A stretch of 64,000 bases of DNA from assembly GCF_004087915.1 (NCBI RefSeq), contig NZ_CP035108.1, positions 124,001 through 188,000 of the forward strand. The letters are read 5' to 3'. Shown here piece after piece: positions 18,638 to 26,666 of the stretch. The notes beneath the pieces were generated by a model that was given only the letters and a program-made list of their open reading frames with translations, did no database searches and had not been told where the DNA came from. How positions within the stretch are numbered: the stretch's first letter is position 1; every line of letters begins with the position of its first letter. The DNA is from Geovibrio thiophilus. GTDB taxonomy: Bacteria > Chrysiogenota > Deferribacteres > Deferribacterales > Geovibrionaceae. The translations under genes were made by a program, and so were the position numbers.

Positions 18638-19414
18638 TCAGCCCCTGTAGCCGAACTTGATGGACAGCGCTTTTGCCGCTTCCTGAACTATATGCGCGAT
18701 TTCCGTTTCGACACGTTCCATCGGAATGCGTTCCACAGGCGCGCTTACGCTTATTCCCGCTATAACATTGCCCATGAAGTCTCTCACGGGAGCACCCACA
18801 CACCTTACCCCGATTTCGTATTCCTCATCGTCCATGGAGTAGCCTCTTTCCTTGATCAGTCTGAGGTCAGCTTTAAGGGCGTCCATTGAGCCAATTGTGT
18901 TTTTGGTGAAAGTCATCATTTCGCCCGGGTAAAGTTTTTCAACATCACGCATGTCATAGTATGCGAGCTGAGCTTTCCCCGTGGCAGTGGCGTAGGCGGG
19001 TCCGACATTGCCTATGCGGGGAAGCACCCTGACGGCGTGGTCGGTTTCTATAACATTAAGGTAGACGACATTACCGTCCCTCATTACGCTTATGTAAGCG
19101 GATTCCCCTGTCTGCTGTTTAAGCTGCTGGAGAACCTGAATGGAGATTTCGATTATGTTAAGCTTGTTTATATATGCCTGAGATATTTGGAATGTCTTCA
19201 CGCCGAGCCTGAAGTTGCCGGTATAACGGTTGTATTCAACATAGCCGAACATCTCAAGTGTTGCCAGCAGCTTGTTTACGTTGCTTCTGGTAAGGTTGAG
19301 CTTTGTAACGACATCGCTTATGCTGAGCTCGTGCTCTCCGTCACCGAGCAGCTCAAGAATATCTATGGCGTTGTTCACCGCTTGGACGGCATATTCCGAC
19401 TTATCTCTTTTCAT
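18638..19414 (-). CDS. IclR-family transcriptional regulator
   Basis: This is a 258-residue regulator with an N-terminal winged helix-turn-helix (about 12-75: LELLGDGEHELSISDVVTKLNLTRSNVNKLLATLEMFGYV) and a C-terminal IclR effector-binding domain (about 90-255: GESAYISVMRDGNVVYLNV, ATGKAQLAY, GYSMDDEEYEIGVRCVGAPVRDFMGNVIAGISVSAP). The ATG at 19414 has GGAG seven bases before it; earlier in-frame codons lack a ribosome site. A good promoter lies about 70-100 nt upstream. No obvious catabolic operon adjoins it, so the effector and targets are unknown. Confidence 0.93.
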   Translation of the reverse strand: MKRDKSEYAVQAVNNAIDILELLGDGEHELSISDVVTKLNLTRSNVNKLLATLEMFGYVEYNRYTGNFRLGVKTFQISQAYINKLNIIEISIQVLQQLKQQTGESAYISVMRDGNVVYLNVIETDHAVRVLPRIGNVGPAYATATGKAQLAYYDMRDVEKLYPGEMMTFTKNTIGSMDALKADLRLIKERGYSMDDEEYEIGVRCVGAPVRDFMGNVIAGISVSAPVERIPMERVETEIAHIVQEAAKALSIKFGYRG

Positions 19415-19483
19415 TTTAGTCTCCGATAATAAATTAAAACCAAACGTTGTTACGAAAGACGGCAGCCAACGCATAGGTATCTA

Positions 19484-19513
19484 AATCTATTACATAATCT
19501 TATTTTTTGTCAA
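19484..19513 (-). promoter_or_regulatory. Sigma-70-type promoter for the IclR-family gene
   Basis: On the minus strand there is a consensus TTGACA, an 18-bp spacer and TAGATT. This places initiation about 60 nt upstream of the start codon at 19414. Confidence 0.55.
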
Positions 19514-19573
19514 TATAAATCATGTTTGAGGAAGAATGCCCCAGATCTCTCTTATAACAGCAGAACAGGGCAG

Positions 19574-19595
19574 CGGGCGCTTTCACGCCCGTTTT
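19574..19595. terminator. GC-rich hairpin with short T-run
   Basis: CGGGCG and CGCCCG flank CTTTCA, followed on the plus strand by TTTTAT. It lies beyond the 3' end of the minus-strand nitroreductase gene. The T-run favours plus-strand termination, but no plus-strand gene precedes it, so its role is unclear. Confidence 0.4.
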
Positions 19596-19628
19596 ATCAA
19601 TAATACCCTTAAAATATAAAATTAGCAT

Positions 19629-20135
19629 TCAAATAAAACAGCAGATGTCCCCGATGCTTTTTCTTTTTTTGATTTCGTGCGCTGTTCCTGCGGCATAGCC
19701 GAGAGGAGTCATAATATAAGGCTTCTCATTCTCCGGCAGATTCAGCGCAGAGGCAAGCCTGCTTTCATCGAAAGCAGCTATCCAGCAGGTGCCTAGACCT
19801 CTTTCATGGGCGGCGTTTATGAAATGGTCTGCAATTATCGCAATATCGCACATAAGATAATCAGTGCCGCCCGCCCTCATCCAGTTTTCTCCCCGAAGCC
19901 CGCAGAAGACAGCGATCATCGGCGCGTCTTTCAGCCAGTCTCTCGGGTATGCTCCGCATACCGCTCCTCTGAGCTTTTCATCCCGTACTACGTATATTTT
20001 CCAAGGCTGGAGGTTGCATGCGCTGGGAGCAATGCGCGCGCACTCCAGAATGTATTCGAGATCATCGTGCCTTACTTCCGTGTTTTTGTAGCCACGACAG
20101 CTGTACCTGCCCTTGGCTGTCTCGCAGAAGCTCAT
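19629..20135 (-). CDS. Nitroreductase-family FMN-dependent oxidoreductase
   Basis: A small (168-residue) nitroreductase-fold flavoprotein. The FMN phosphate-binding region is KGRYSCRGY. SACNLQPWKIYVV near 37-49 is the conserved SxxNxQPW motif. GLGTCWIAAFDE near 113-125 is the C-terminal FMN site. The substrate cannot be deduced. The ATG lies 1 nt after the stop of the LpoA-like gene, so the pair is translationally coupled. A second, unrelated-length nitroreductase is at 45635. Confidence 0.9.
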   Translation of the reverse strand: MSFCETAKGRYSCRGYKNTEVRHDDLEYILECARIAPSACNLQPWKIYVVRDEKLRGAVCGAYPRDWLKDAPMIAVFCGLRGENWMRAGGTDYLMCDIAIIADHFINAAHERGLGTCWIAAFDESRLASALNLPENEKPYIMTPLGYAAGTAHEIKKRKSIGDICCFI

Positions 20136-20136
20136 A

Positions 20137-21579
20137 TCAGCGCCCCAACATCTCTATTTTTTCCGCGGAAACTATCCTGAAACCCTTAACGCTTCTTACC
20201 GCTTTCCCGTTGTCCATATATTTAACGTCTGTGGCGAAAGTACTTACCGGCTCGCCTTTAAGAAAGGCTATCATATCATTGGCCATATATGCGGAAAGTG
20301 TCGGCTCCTCGCCGTACTGATCAATATATATTCTGCGAAATTCAGAGGCGTTAGCGTTGCCCGCAAGGTAAGCGGGGGTAAATATCATCGCCCTGCGGAA
20401 GTAGCCGACATAATCGTCGTTCAGGTATCTTTTGCCGAAGGAATCCGTGCCGATGAGCAGCTTCACCTTTTCGGGGTTCTTCACACTGTATCTCACAAGC
20501 GGAACAACCTTTATAAGCTTTATCTCAGAAGAGAAAATTACCACTGTGTAGCGGGTGTCCTGCTTATATTTGGCGGAAATGCTCTTCATTTCGTTCTGGA
20601 AGTTCCCCTTCTCAAAATTCATAACATGAACGGGAATATTCAGTGCTTTGAGTTCACTGGCGGCGATCTCCGCCTGAACAGCGTATTCGTTTGAAACGGC
20701 TATCACTGTCACTGCTTTCTCAAGAACCGCATAGCCTGTGGTTTCAGCCACTATATCATCCTTGCTGATGTCAAACCTGTATGTGTTCCCGTCCACCTGC
20801 ACTGTCCTGTGGAACGGGTCCACCTTTGCCGAGTTGAACCCGATGCCGTCGCCCATTTCAAGCTTGAAAGACGCACGTTTATACGCGACAGCGGCAATTG
20901 CCGCCTGCATGAACTCAGCATGGCTTCCTCCAACGAGAAAGACCTTGTCCGCTTTCGGCTCCTCACTGATTATTACGGGAGCCGGTGCCGGATCCGGTTC
21001 TCCGGCTTCCGGTTTGACGGACTCCGCCGCAGGCTCTCCAGCCTTTTTACCGGACGGCGCAGGCTTAAGTCTGCTGTCCACACAGTCAGCGAACGGATCA
21101 TCTCCGGCTTTTATCCCTTCAGTGCTGCAATATGTTTTTATAACAGAAGGAAAAGGCTCTTCATCCTTCCTGTTGCTTATCATTGTGTAAAATTCCAGTG
21201 CCTTGTCCTCTTTTCCCGTCTTGAGATATGCGTCGAAAAGCCAGAGCATTCCGGAAAAGCGCATATATCTGCTGAGATAAGTTTCTCTGTAACTGCGCTC
21301 AAGAAATTTCAATCCTTTATCATACTGCGCTTTCCGTATGTAGTGCCTGCCCATGATCAGTCCCGCCGCTGCGGACTGCTCCAGCGGAGCGTTGCTGTTT
21401 ATTGTCTGAAGCTTTTCAAGATCTCTGAAATTAAGGTCTTTACCTGCGTAAAAAGTCTCCGAGAACGGTTCAACGGGAGCCGACATCTGAGGGCGTGCCG
21501 CGCAGGATACCGTCAGCAAAAGAGCCACAGCCGCCGATAATAGTGTAAGTCCTCGTAAATGGTTCTTCAACCCTGACAT
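20137..21579 (-). CDS. LpoA-like lipoprotein: helical repeats plus periplasmic-binding-protein fold
   Basis: The 480-residue protein starts with a lipoprotein signal peptide (SAAVALLLTVSC, lipidation Cys near residue 26). Residues about 40-165 are TPR-like helices. A Pro/Glu/Ala-rich linker spans about 170-215. The rest has a type I periplasmic-binding-protein fold (VFLVGGSHAEFM, TVIAVSNEYA, YTVVIFSSE, AYLAGNANASEFRRIYIDQYGEEPTLSAYMANDMIAFL). This layout matches LpoA, the outer-membrane activator of PBP1A, but sequence identity is not obvious. It could instead be a solute-binding protein. The ATG at 21579 lies inside the 3' end of rsmG, a 110-nt overlap in another frame. Confidence 0.72.
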   Translation of the reverse strand: MSGLKNHLRGLTLLSAAVALLLTVSCAARPQMSAPVEPFSETFYAGKDLNFRDLEKLQTINSNAPLEQSAAAGLIMGRHYIRKAQYDKGLKFLERSYRETYLSRYMRFSGMLWLFDAYLKTGKEDKALEFYTMISNRKDEEPFPSVIKTYCSTEGIKAGDDPFADCVDSRLKPAPSGKKAGEPAAESVKPEAGEPDPAPAPVIISEEPKADKVFLVGGSHAEFMQAAIAAVAYKRASFKLEMGDGIGFNSAKVDPFHRTVQVDGNTYRFDISKDDIVAETTGYAVLEKAVTVIAVSNEYAVQAEIAASELKALNIPVHVMNFEKGNFQNEMKSISAKYKQDTRYTVVIFSSEIKLIKVVPLVRYSVKNPEKVKLLIGTDSFGKRYLNDDYVGYFRRAMIFTPAYLAGNANASEFRRIYIDQYGEEPTLSAYMANDMIAFLKGEPVSTFATDVKYMDNGKAVRSVKGFRIVSAEKIEMLGR

Positions 21580-22114
21580 TTTCAAACCCCAATCTGTATT
21601 TTTTAAGCAAGTCTTCTGCCTGCTTCATTTCTTCTTCCAGTCTCTCGCCTTTATATAATAGCCACAAAGTGTCTTTGCGGGCAAGGTGCTTCGTCCATTT
21701 TAATATTTCTCTGACCTTTGCCACACCTCTTGCGGTGATAAGATCAAACTGCCCTTTGACCTCTTCCGCACGGCAGTTAAGAACCCTTACATTATTCAGA
21801 CCTAGTTCAGATGCGGCATGTTCAAGAAATCTGCACTTTTTGGCTATGCTTTCCACCAGAGTTATCTTCATCTCCGGATGAAAAATTGCCGTCACAATCC
21901 CCGGAAAGCCGCCGCCGCTGCCTATATCCGCCATTGTTTCACGTAAAACATTTTTCAGGATGAATATGTAAATGCTGTCCAGATAATGCTTAAAATAAAA
22001 CTCTTCCCTGTCTTTGATAGCTGTGAGATTCAGCCCTGCGTTCATATGGAGCTCATAAAACTTTTCAAGCATTGCGCTCTGCTCCTTGGAAACCTTTATA
22101 TAATTACTCAGCAT
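21470..22114 (-). CDS. rsmG: 16S rRNA (guanine-527-N7)-methyltransferase RsmG
   Basis: RsmG (GidB) methylates G527 of 16S rRNA with S-adenosylmethionine. The 214-residue protein shows MNAGLNLTAIKD, the SAM motif MADIGSGGGFPGIVTAI and LDLITARGVAKVREILKW-type sequence. The ATG at 22114 has GGTGA upstream; a GTG three codons earlier is an alternative. The C-terminus (after TYTIIGG) lacks family resemblance and overlaps the start of the LpoA-like gene by 110 nt. The start overlaps mnmG by 11 nt. The mnmG-rsmG pair is a classic origin-proximal arrangement. Confidence 0.94.
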   Translation of the reverse strand: MLSNYIKVSKEQSAMLEKFYELHMNAGLNLTAIKDREEFYFKHYLDSIYIFILKNVLRETMADIGSGGGFPGIVTAIFHPEMKITLVESIAKKCRFLEHAASELGLNNVRVLNCRAEEVKGQFDLITARGVAKVREILKWTKHLARKDTLWLLYKGERLEEEMKQAEDLLKKYRLGFENVRVEEPFTRTYTIIGGCGSFADGILRGTPSDVGSR

Positions 22115-23987
22115 TCTGTTCACCGCTATTTTTTAACTTGCTGATGTGGACATGAAGCAGCGCAACCGCTGCGGGCGTCATCCCCTGTATTCTTGCCGCC
22201 TGCCCCAGAGTAGCGGGACGAATGGCACTCAGCTTATCAACATACTCTCTGCGCAGTCCAATTATTGAGGAATAATCTATTCCGGCAGGGATTTTTACAG
22301 ACTCTGTTTTCCGGAATTTCTCTATCTCAGTTCCCTGCCGCTGAATATAGCCTTCATACTTGGCGTTTATCTCTACCTGCTCCCTGACACGCTCATTGAC
22401 CTGACTTCCGCAAAGTTTCTCTATGGTGGAATAGTCAAACTCCGGACGCTTCATCAGCTCGAAGGCACTCACCGGATTCTTCAGTACCCCGCCGTATTCC
22501 GCCAAGACACTCAGCATTTCCGCAGAAGGAGTTATCCTGACAGACTTAAGCCTTTCTATTTCGTCTTCCTTTGCCTGTCTCTCGGCACAGAAACGCCCGT
22601 AACGGGATTCACTGATAAGCCCCAAGCTGTGACCTATATCGGAAAGCCTGTACTCGGCATTGTCCTCCCGAAGCTGCAACCTGTACTCCGCCCTTGAGGT
22701 GAACATGCGGTACGGCTCATCCACTCCTTTATTAACAAGGTCATCGATCATTACTCCAATGTAGCTCTGTTCACGTCCGACTATAAGCGGCTCTCTGCCG
22801 TCCAGAGCGAGAGCGGCGTTTATGCCTGCCACAAGCCCCTGAGCGGCTGCCTCTTCATAACCGCTGGTACCGTTAAGCTGACCTGCGAAATAAAGCCCTT
22901 TCACCGGCTTTGTTTCCAGTGTGGGGAACAGACCGGTCGGCTGAACAAAGTCATATTCGATGGCGTAAGCCGGACGGACAAACTCAACATTCTCCAGCCC
23001 CTCAACAGATCTGTACATGGAGATCTGAACATCAATGGGCAGAGAAGATGAAAATCCGTTCGCGTAGTACTCCCTTGAATTAAGCCCTTCCGGTTCGAGA
23101 AAAATCTGATGTCTAGTCTTCTCAGGGAACTTCTTCACCTTGTCCTCTATGGACGGACAGTATCTGGGTCCTATACCCTTTATAACCCCTCCGTAAAGAG
23201 GTGAGCGGTGAAGGTTATCTCTTATTATCTGATGTGTTTTTTCATTTGTATAAGTGACATAACAAGGAAGCTGCGGCAGGTGGATCTGCTCAGTCTCAAA
23301 GGAGAAGGGCTTCGCGAAGTCATCGCCGTGCTGTGCGTCAAGCTTAGAGAAATCTATGGTATTTACATCAAGCCGCGCCGGAGTGCCTGTCTTGAGTCTC
23401 TCAAGCTTAAAGCCAGCTTTAGTCAGTGAAGCCGACATACCGATTGACGCAAATTCATTCATTCGCCCCGCGGGATAGTTGCAGTCTCCAATGTGGATAA
23501 GCCCCCTGAGGAATGTTCCTGTACAGAGCACAACTTTTTTCGCCCTGTACAGCATTCCGGTATCGGCGACGATTCCGCGGATTTCTCCGTTTTCGATAGA
23601 GAGCCCTTCAACCATGCCCTGTTTGAGATCAAGACCCGACTGCTCCATTATCACACGCTGCATCCGCTGCTTATAAAGATCCTTATCCGCCTGTGCTCTG
23701 CTGCTGCGAACAGCGGGACCCTTCTTCATATTCAAAACACGGAACTGAATCCCTGTCTCGTCTATATTCCGCCCCATCTCGCCGCCGAGAGCGTCAATAT
23801 CTTTAACGATATTGCCCTTCGCAAGCCCGCCGATGGCAGGATTACAGCTCATGTGCGCCACATTGTCCGCATTAATGGTAAAAAGTGCCGCAGAAGCGCC
23901 CATACGGGCAGCAGCAAGCGCAGCTTCACACCCCGCATGACCGGCACCGACGACAATCACATCATAAAACTTGTCATAAACAAGCAT
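22104..23987 (-). CDS. mnmG: tRNA uridine-5-carboxymethylaminomethyl modification enzyme MnmG
   Basis: MnmG (GidA) is an FAD- and NADH-using enzyme that, with MnmE, modifies wobble uridine-34 of several tRNAs. The 627-residue protein has the N-terminal FAD motif VIVVGAGHAGCEAALAAARMGA, the signature MSCNPAIGGLAKG, and the second signature GPRYCPSIEDKV. Helical C-terminal sequence ends near LLHVHISKLK. Length is normal. AGGTGA lies before the ATG. A canonical parS lies between this gene and the upstream mnmE, its functional partner. Confidence 0.97.
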   Translation of the reverse strand: MLVYDKFYDVIVVGAGHAGCEAALAAARMGASAALFTINADNVAHMSCNPAIGGLAKGNIVKDIDALGGEMGRNIDETGIQFRVLNMKKGPAVRSSRAQADKDLYKQRMQRVIMEQSGLDLKQGMVEGLSIENGEIRGIVADTGMLYRAKKVVLCTGTFLRGLIHIGDCNYPAGRMNEFASIGMSASLTKAGFKLERLKTGTPARLDVNTIDFSKLDAQHGDDFAKPFSFETEQIHLPQLPCYVTYTNEKTHQIIRDNLHRSPLYGGVIKGIGPRYCPSIEDKVKKFPEKTRHQIFLEPEGLNSREYYANGFSSSLPIDVQISMYRSVEGLENVEFVRPAYAIEYDFVQPTGLFPTLETKPVKGLYFAGQLNGTSGYEEAAAQGLVAGINAALALDGREPLIVGREQSYIGVMIDDLVNKGVDEPYRMFTSRAEYRLQLREDNAEYRLSDIGHSLGLISESRYGRFCAERQAKEDEIERLKSVRITPSAEMLSVLAEYGGVLKNPVSAFELMKRPEFDYSTIEKLCGSQVNERVREQVEINAKYEGYIQRQGTEIEKFRKTESVKIPAGIDYSSIIGLRREYVDKLSAIRPATLGQAARIQGMTPAAVALLHVHISKLKNSGEQNAE

Positions 23988-24142
23988 CTTTCACCTGTTT
24001 AATTATATATTTCGAGCAACTTTTAAAAGTTCCCCGAGTTCCCTCAAAACTTAACGTGAGAATTTAATCAGGTTTCAGAGGAGAGAGGAAACATCTTTTC
24101 AAAAAATGAGTTTCTCATAATCCAAAGTTTAATTATAAAAAC

Positions 24143-24158
24143 TGTTTCACGTGAAACA
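24143..24158. other. parS centromere site 2 (exact consensus)
   Basis: TGTTTCACGTGAAACA matches the ParB-binding consensus at all 16 positions. It lies in the 194-nt gap between mnmE and mnmG. A weak hairpin, GAGGAAAC to GTTTCTC near 24083-24113, also lies in this gap and may be a decayed family C element. Confidence 0.92.
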
Positions 24159-24181
24159 ATCAGTTTTTCCACAATTGCACA

Positions 24182-25510
24182 TTATTTACCTATGCAGAAG
24201 CTATTGAAGATATTCGTCAATATTTCCTCGGTATAAGTTTCGCCCGTGATCTCGGAGAGGATGTTCAGGCTGTCTCGCAGTTCAAACGAAAGAGAGTCCA
24301 GATCATCACATCCTATAATTCTTATTTCTTCCAGAGAGGCAAGCATCCGCAGAAAACCGTTTTTCTGTCTCTCATTCACCGCTATGGAGTGTTCATGTAT
24401 TTGTGAATCCTCTTCAGAGATCATCTGCTCAAGAATATTCATAAATTCATGGACGTTCGCCCCTGTTTTTACGGAAATTTCAACATCAGCGCCGTGGTCA
24501 TGCTTTTTGACATCTGCCTTGCTGCCGACAATTATCCGCTTGGTTCCTTTTGTCTTCTCAAGGACTAAGCAGTCCTCAGCGGAGAGTTCCTCTGACAGGT
24601 CAAGAACAGTAATGACAATATGCGAGCTTTCCACACGCTCAAGGGAACGTTCTATCCCGGCTTTCTCCACAAAGTCCTCCGTGTGGCGGATACCTGCCGT
24701 ATCAACTATTTTTACAGGATGTCCGGCTATGGTCATATCAGCGTCGATAAAGTCTCTTGTTGTGCCCGGAATATCAGAGACAATAGCCCTGTTCTCCTTC
24801 AAAAGGCAGTTGAGTATGGATGACTTCCCCACATTCGGGCGTCCCGCAATGGAGACATACACAGAGTCATTCACGGATTTCAGCATGGCATAGCTTTTCA
24901 CCAAAACCTTCAGTTCCGCTTCAATATGATCATATTTGGCGGTGATGTAGTCAAGCTCCCTGTCTGACAGATCCTCCTCCGGAAAGTCAATATATGCCTC
25001 AACAACAGTGAGAACGTCCACATAGAGGTTTTTCAGACTCTCTATCTGCGTTTTGAGCCCGCCCTTAAGCTGATTGTAAGAGTAAAACAGTCCTGCCTCA
25101 GACTTCGCCGCTATCATCTCCTCCACCGCCTCAGCCTGAGAGAGATCCATTTTCCCGTTGACAAACGCCCTGCGGGTGAACTCTCCGGGTTCAGCAAAAC
25201 GCATCCCGACAGACATAAAAGACCCCAGAGCGCTTCTGATGATGAGCGGATTACCGTGGAAGGAGATTTCCACAACATCTTCACCTGTATATGATTTAGG
25301 GGATTTAAAGTAGCTGAATATTACGTCGTCTCTGACTTTGCCGTCATCATAACATGCGTGGTAAACCCTGCGGGGCGCAGGGAGAGGGAGGCTTTCACCG
25401 CTCTGTTTTTTAAGAAATGTCAGTGCCTTGAGACTGTCGGAACCGGAAATACGCAGAACGGTGACGGCGGAACGGATAACGGGAGTTATAGGGGCAACTA
25501 TCGTATCCAT
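24182..25510 (-). CDS. mnmE: tRNA modification GTPase MnmE
   Basis: MnmE (TrmE) works with MnmG on tRNA wobble uridines. The 442-residue protein has the folate-binding N-terminal domain, a helical domain with an inserted Ras-like G domain (GRPNVGKSS near 223, DTAGIRHTEDFVE, GSKADV), and the strictly conserved C-terminal CIGK (FCIGK), whose Cys is needed for function. The ATG at 25510 begins MDTIVAPITP, as in the family. The frame extends 21 codons further up but without homology. folD ends 14 nt upstream. Confidence 0.96.
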   Translation of the reverse strand: MDTIVAPITPVIRSAVTVLRISGSDSLKALTFLKKQSGESLPLPAPRRVYHACYDDGKVRDDVIFSYFKSPKSYTGEDVVEISFHGNPLIIRSALGSFMSVGMRFAEPGEFTRRAFVNGKMDLSQAEAVEEMIAAKSEAGLFYSYNQLKGGLKTQIESLKNLYVDVLTVVEAYIDFPEEDLSDRELDYITAKYDHIEAELKVLVKSYAMLKSVNDSVYVSIAGRPNVGKSSILNCLLKENRAIVSDIPGTTRDFIDADMTIAGHPVKIVDTAGIRHTEDFVEKAGIERSLERVESSHIVITVLDLSEELSAEDCLVLEKTKGTKRIIVGSKADVKKHDHGADVEISVKTGANVHEFMNILEQMISEEDSQIHEHSIAVNERQKNGFLRMLASLEEIRIIGCDDLDSLSFELRDSLNILSEITGETYTEEILTNIFNSFCIGK

Positions 25511-25523
25511 TCCGCATACCGTA

Positions 25524-26369
25524 TTAAAATGTTTTTTCAAACGCTTTAAGCGTGTTGCTGAGCAGCATGGCAATGGTCATGGGACCCACGCCGCCGGGGA
25601 CTGGGGTAATATATGAAGCCTTGCTGAAAACACCTTCATAGTCAACATCACCGACAAGCTTGTCCTCGACTCTGTTGATCCCGACGTCTATTATCACAGC
25701 TCCGTCGCTCACCATATCGGCAGTGACAAAGTTCGCCTTGCCGATGGCGGCGACTATAATATCTGAGCGGCGGCATATGTCTTTAATGTTTTTTGTGCGG
25801 GAGTGGCACACGGTCACTGTGGCGTTGGCTTTAATAAGCAGCGCAGCCATGGGCTTGCCGACTATATTGCTTCTGCCGAGAACCGCAACGTTTTTGCCGC
25901 TGAGCTCTATGCCGTATTCCTCGAACATCACCATGACACCCGCCGGCGTGCATGGAGCCAGCGCATCCTCACCTATGTTGAGAAGTCCGACATTAACAGG
26001 ATGGAAGCCGTCAACATCCTTTTCAGACCTGATGGCGTAAAGCACCCTTTTCTCGTCTATCTGCTTGGGCAGGGGCAGCTGAACCAGTATTCCGTTTATG
26101 CTGCTGTCATTATTATACTGATCCACACGGGCGAGAAGCTCGTCTGTCGTGGTGGTGTCGGGCATCCTGTCCACGACGGACTTGAAGCCGGCTTCCTCAC
26201 ACGCCTTGTTCTTCATGCGGACATAAACCTGACTGGCAGGGTCTTCACCCACAAGGATAACGGCAAGACCGGGCACACGTCCGGTTTTGTCTTTGTACTC
26301 TGCGGCCTTCTCTTTCAGACCGTTTCTGATCTTCTGTGCCAGCTCTTTTCCGTCAATCTTCGTCGGCAT
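25524..26369 (-). CDS. folD: Bifunctional methylenetetrahydrofolate dehydrogenase/cyclohydrolase FolD
   Basis: FolD interconverts 5,10-methylene- and 10-formyl-tetrahydrofolate with NADP. The 281-residue protein has the catalytic YVRMKNKACEEAG region with the active-site Lys, LPLPKQIDEKRVLYAI, the dinucleotide-binding VAVLGRSNIVGKPMA, and the C-terminal signature TPVPGGVGPMTIAML. Length is normal. Upstream, a 297-nt gap filled with repeats separates it from gyrA. Confidence 0.97.
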   Translation of the reverse strand: MPTKIDGKELAQKIRNGLKEKAAEYKDKTGRVPGLAVILVGEDPASQVYVRMKNKACEEAGFKSVVDRMPDTTTTDELLARVDQYNNDSSINGILVQLPLPKQIDEKRVLYAIRSEKDVDGFHPVNVGLLNIGEDALAPCTPAGVMVMFEEYGIELSGKNVAVLGRSNIVGKPMAALLIKANATVTVCHSRTKNIKDICRRSDIIVAAIGKANFVTADMVSDGAVIIDVGINRVEDKLVGDVDYEGVFSKASYITPVPGGVGPMTIAMLLSNTLKAFEKTF

Positions 26370-26390
26370 CGTTAACTCCTATACTTTATA

Positions 26391-26484
26391 GCAAAAATTT
26401 GCCATCCTTGGAAATTTTTGCACACGCTCGCGCCGTGATAAACACGGCTTCGCTACTCACGGCGGAACTACTTCCTGTACTTCT
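26391..26484 (+). repeat. Family B structured repeat, copy B3
   Basis: Hairpin 1 (26391-26421) is GCAAAAATTT/AAATTTTTGC around GCCATCCTTGG. ACACGCTCGCGCC follows. Hairpin 2 (26433-26447) is CCGTG/CACGG, a compensatory change against CCTTG/CAAGG in B1. Then come CTTCGCT, CACGGC and a weak hairpin 3. The left flank TTTATAGCAAAAATTT recurs as TTTATAGCAAAATTT at 26491, just after the element. Confidence 0.75.
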
Positions 26485-26571
26485 CTCCCGTTTATAGCAA
26501 AATTTACCATTCTTTAGATACTTCTCAAGCCTATCATAAACCTGAGAAGGACTCGTTCTTGATTTGCTTTC

Positions 26572-26628
26572 TTTGGGAAGAGTTTGAGTAAACCTTTCTT
26601 TTCCATTAAAGAAAGAGTTCACTCAGCA
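26572..26628 (+). repeat. Family C hairpin repeat, copy C2
   Basis: The hairpin has arms TGAGTAAACCTTTCT (26585-26599) and AGAAAGAGTTCACTCA (26610-26625) around a loop that includes TTCCATT. It matches copies at 13152 (reversed) and 60636. It may act as a gyrA terminator, because it lies 40-90 nt past the gyrA stop. The short open frame across this gap is repeat-derived and not a gene. Confidence 0.65.
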
Positions 26629-26666
26629 TCAAGCCCCGTGCAAAAAGCCTTTCCATAAAGCAGCTT

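Noticed and set aside
26386-26622. Short minus-strand frame in the folD-gyrA gap
   Set aside because: The sequence consists of family B and C repeats and hairpin arms; no ribosome site or protein family.
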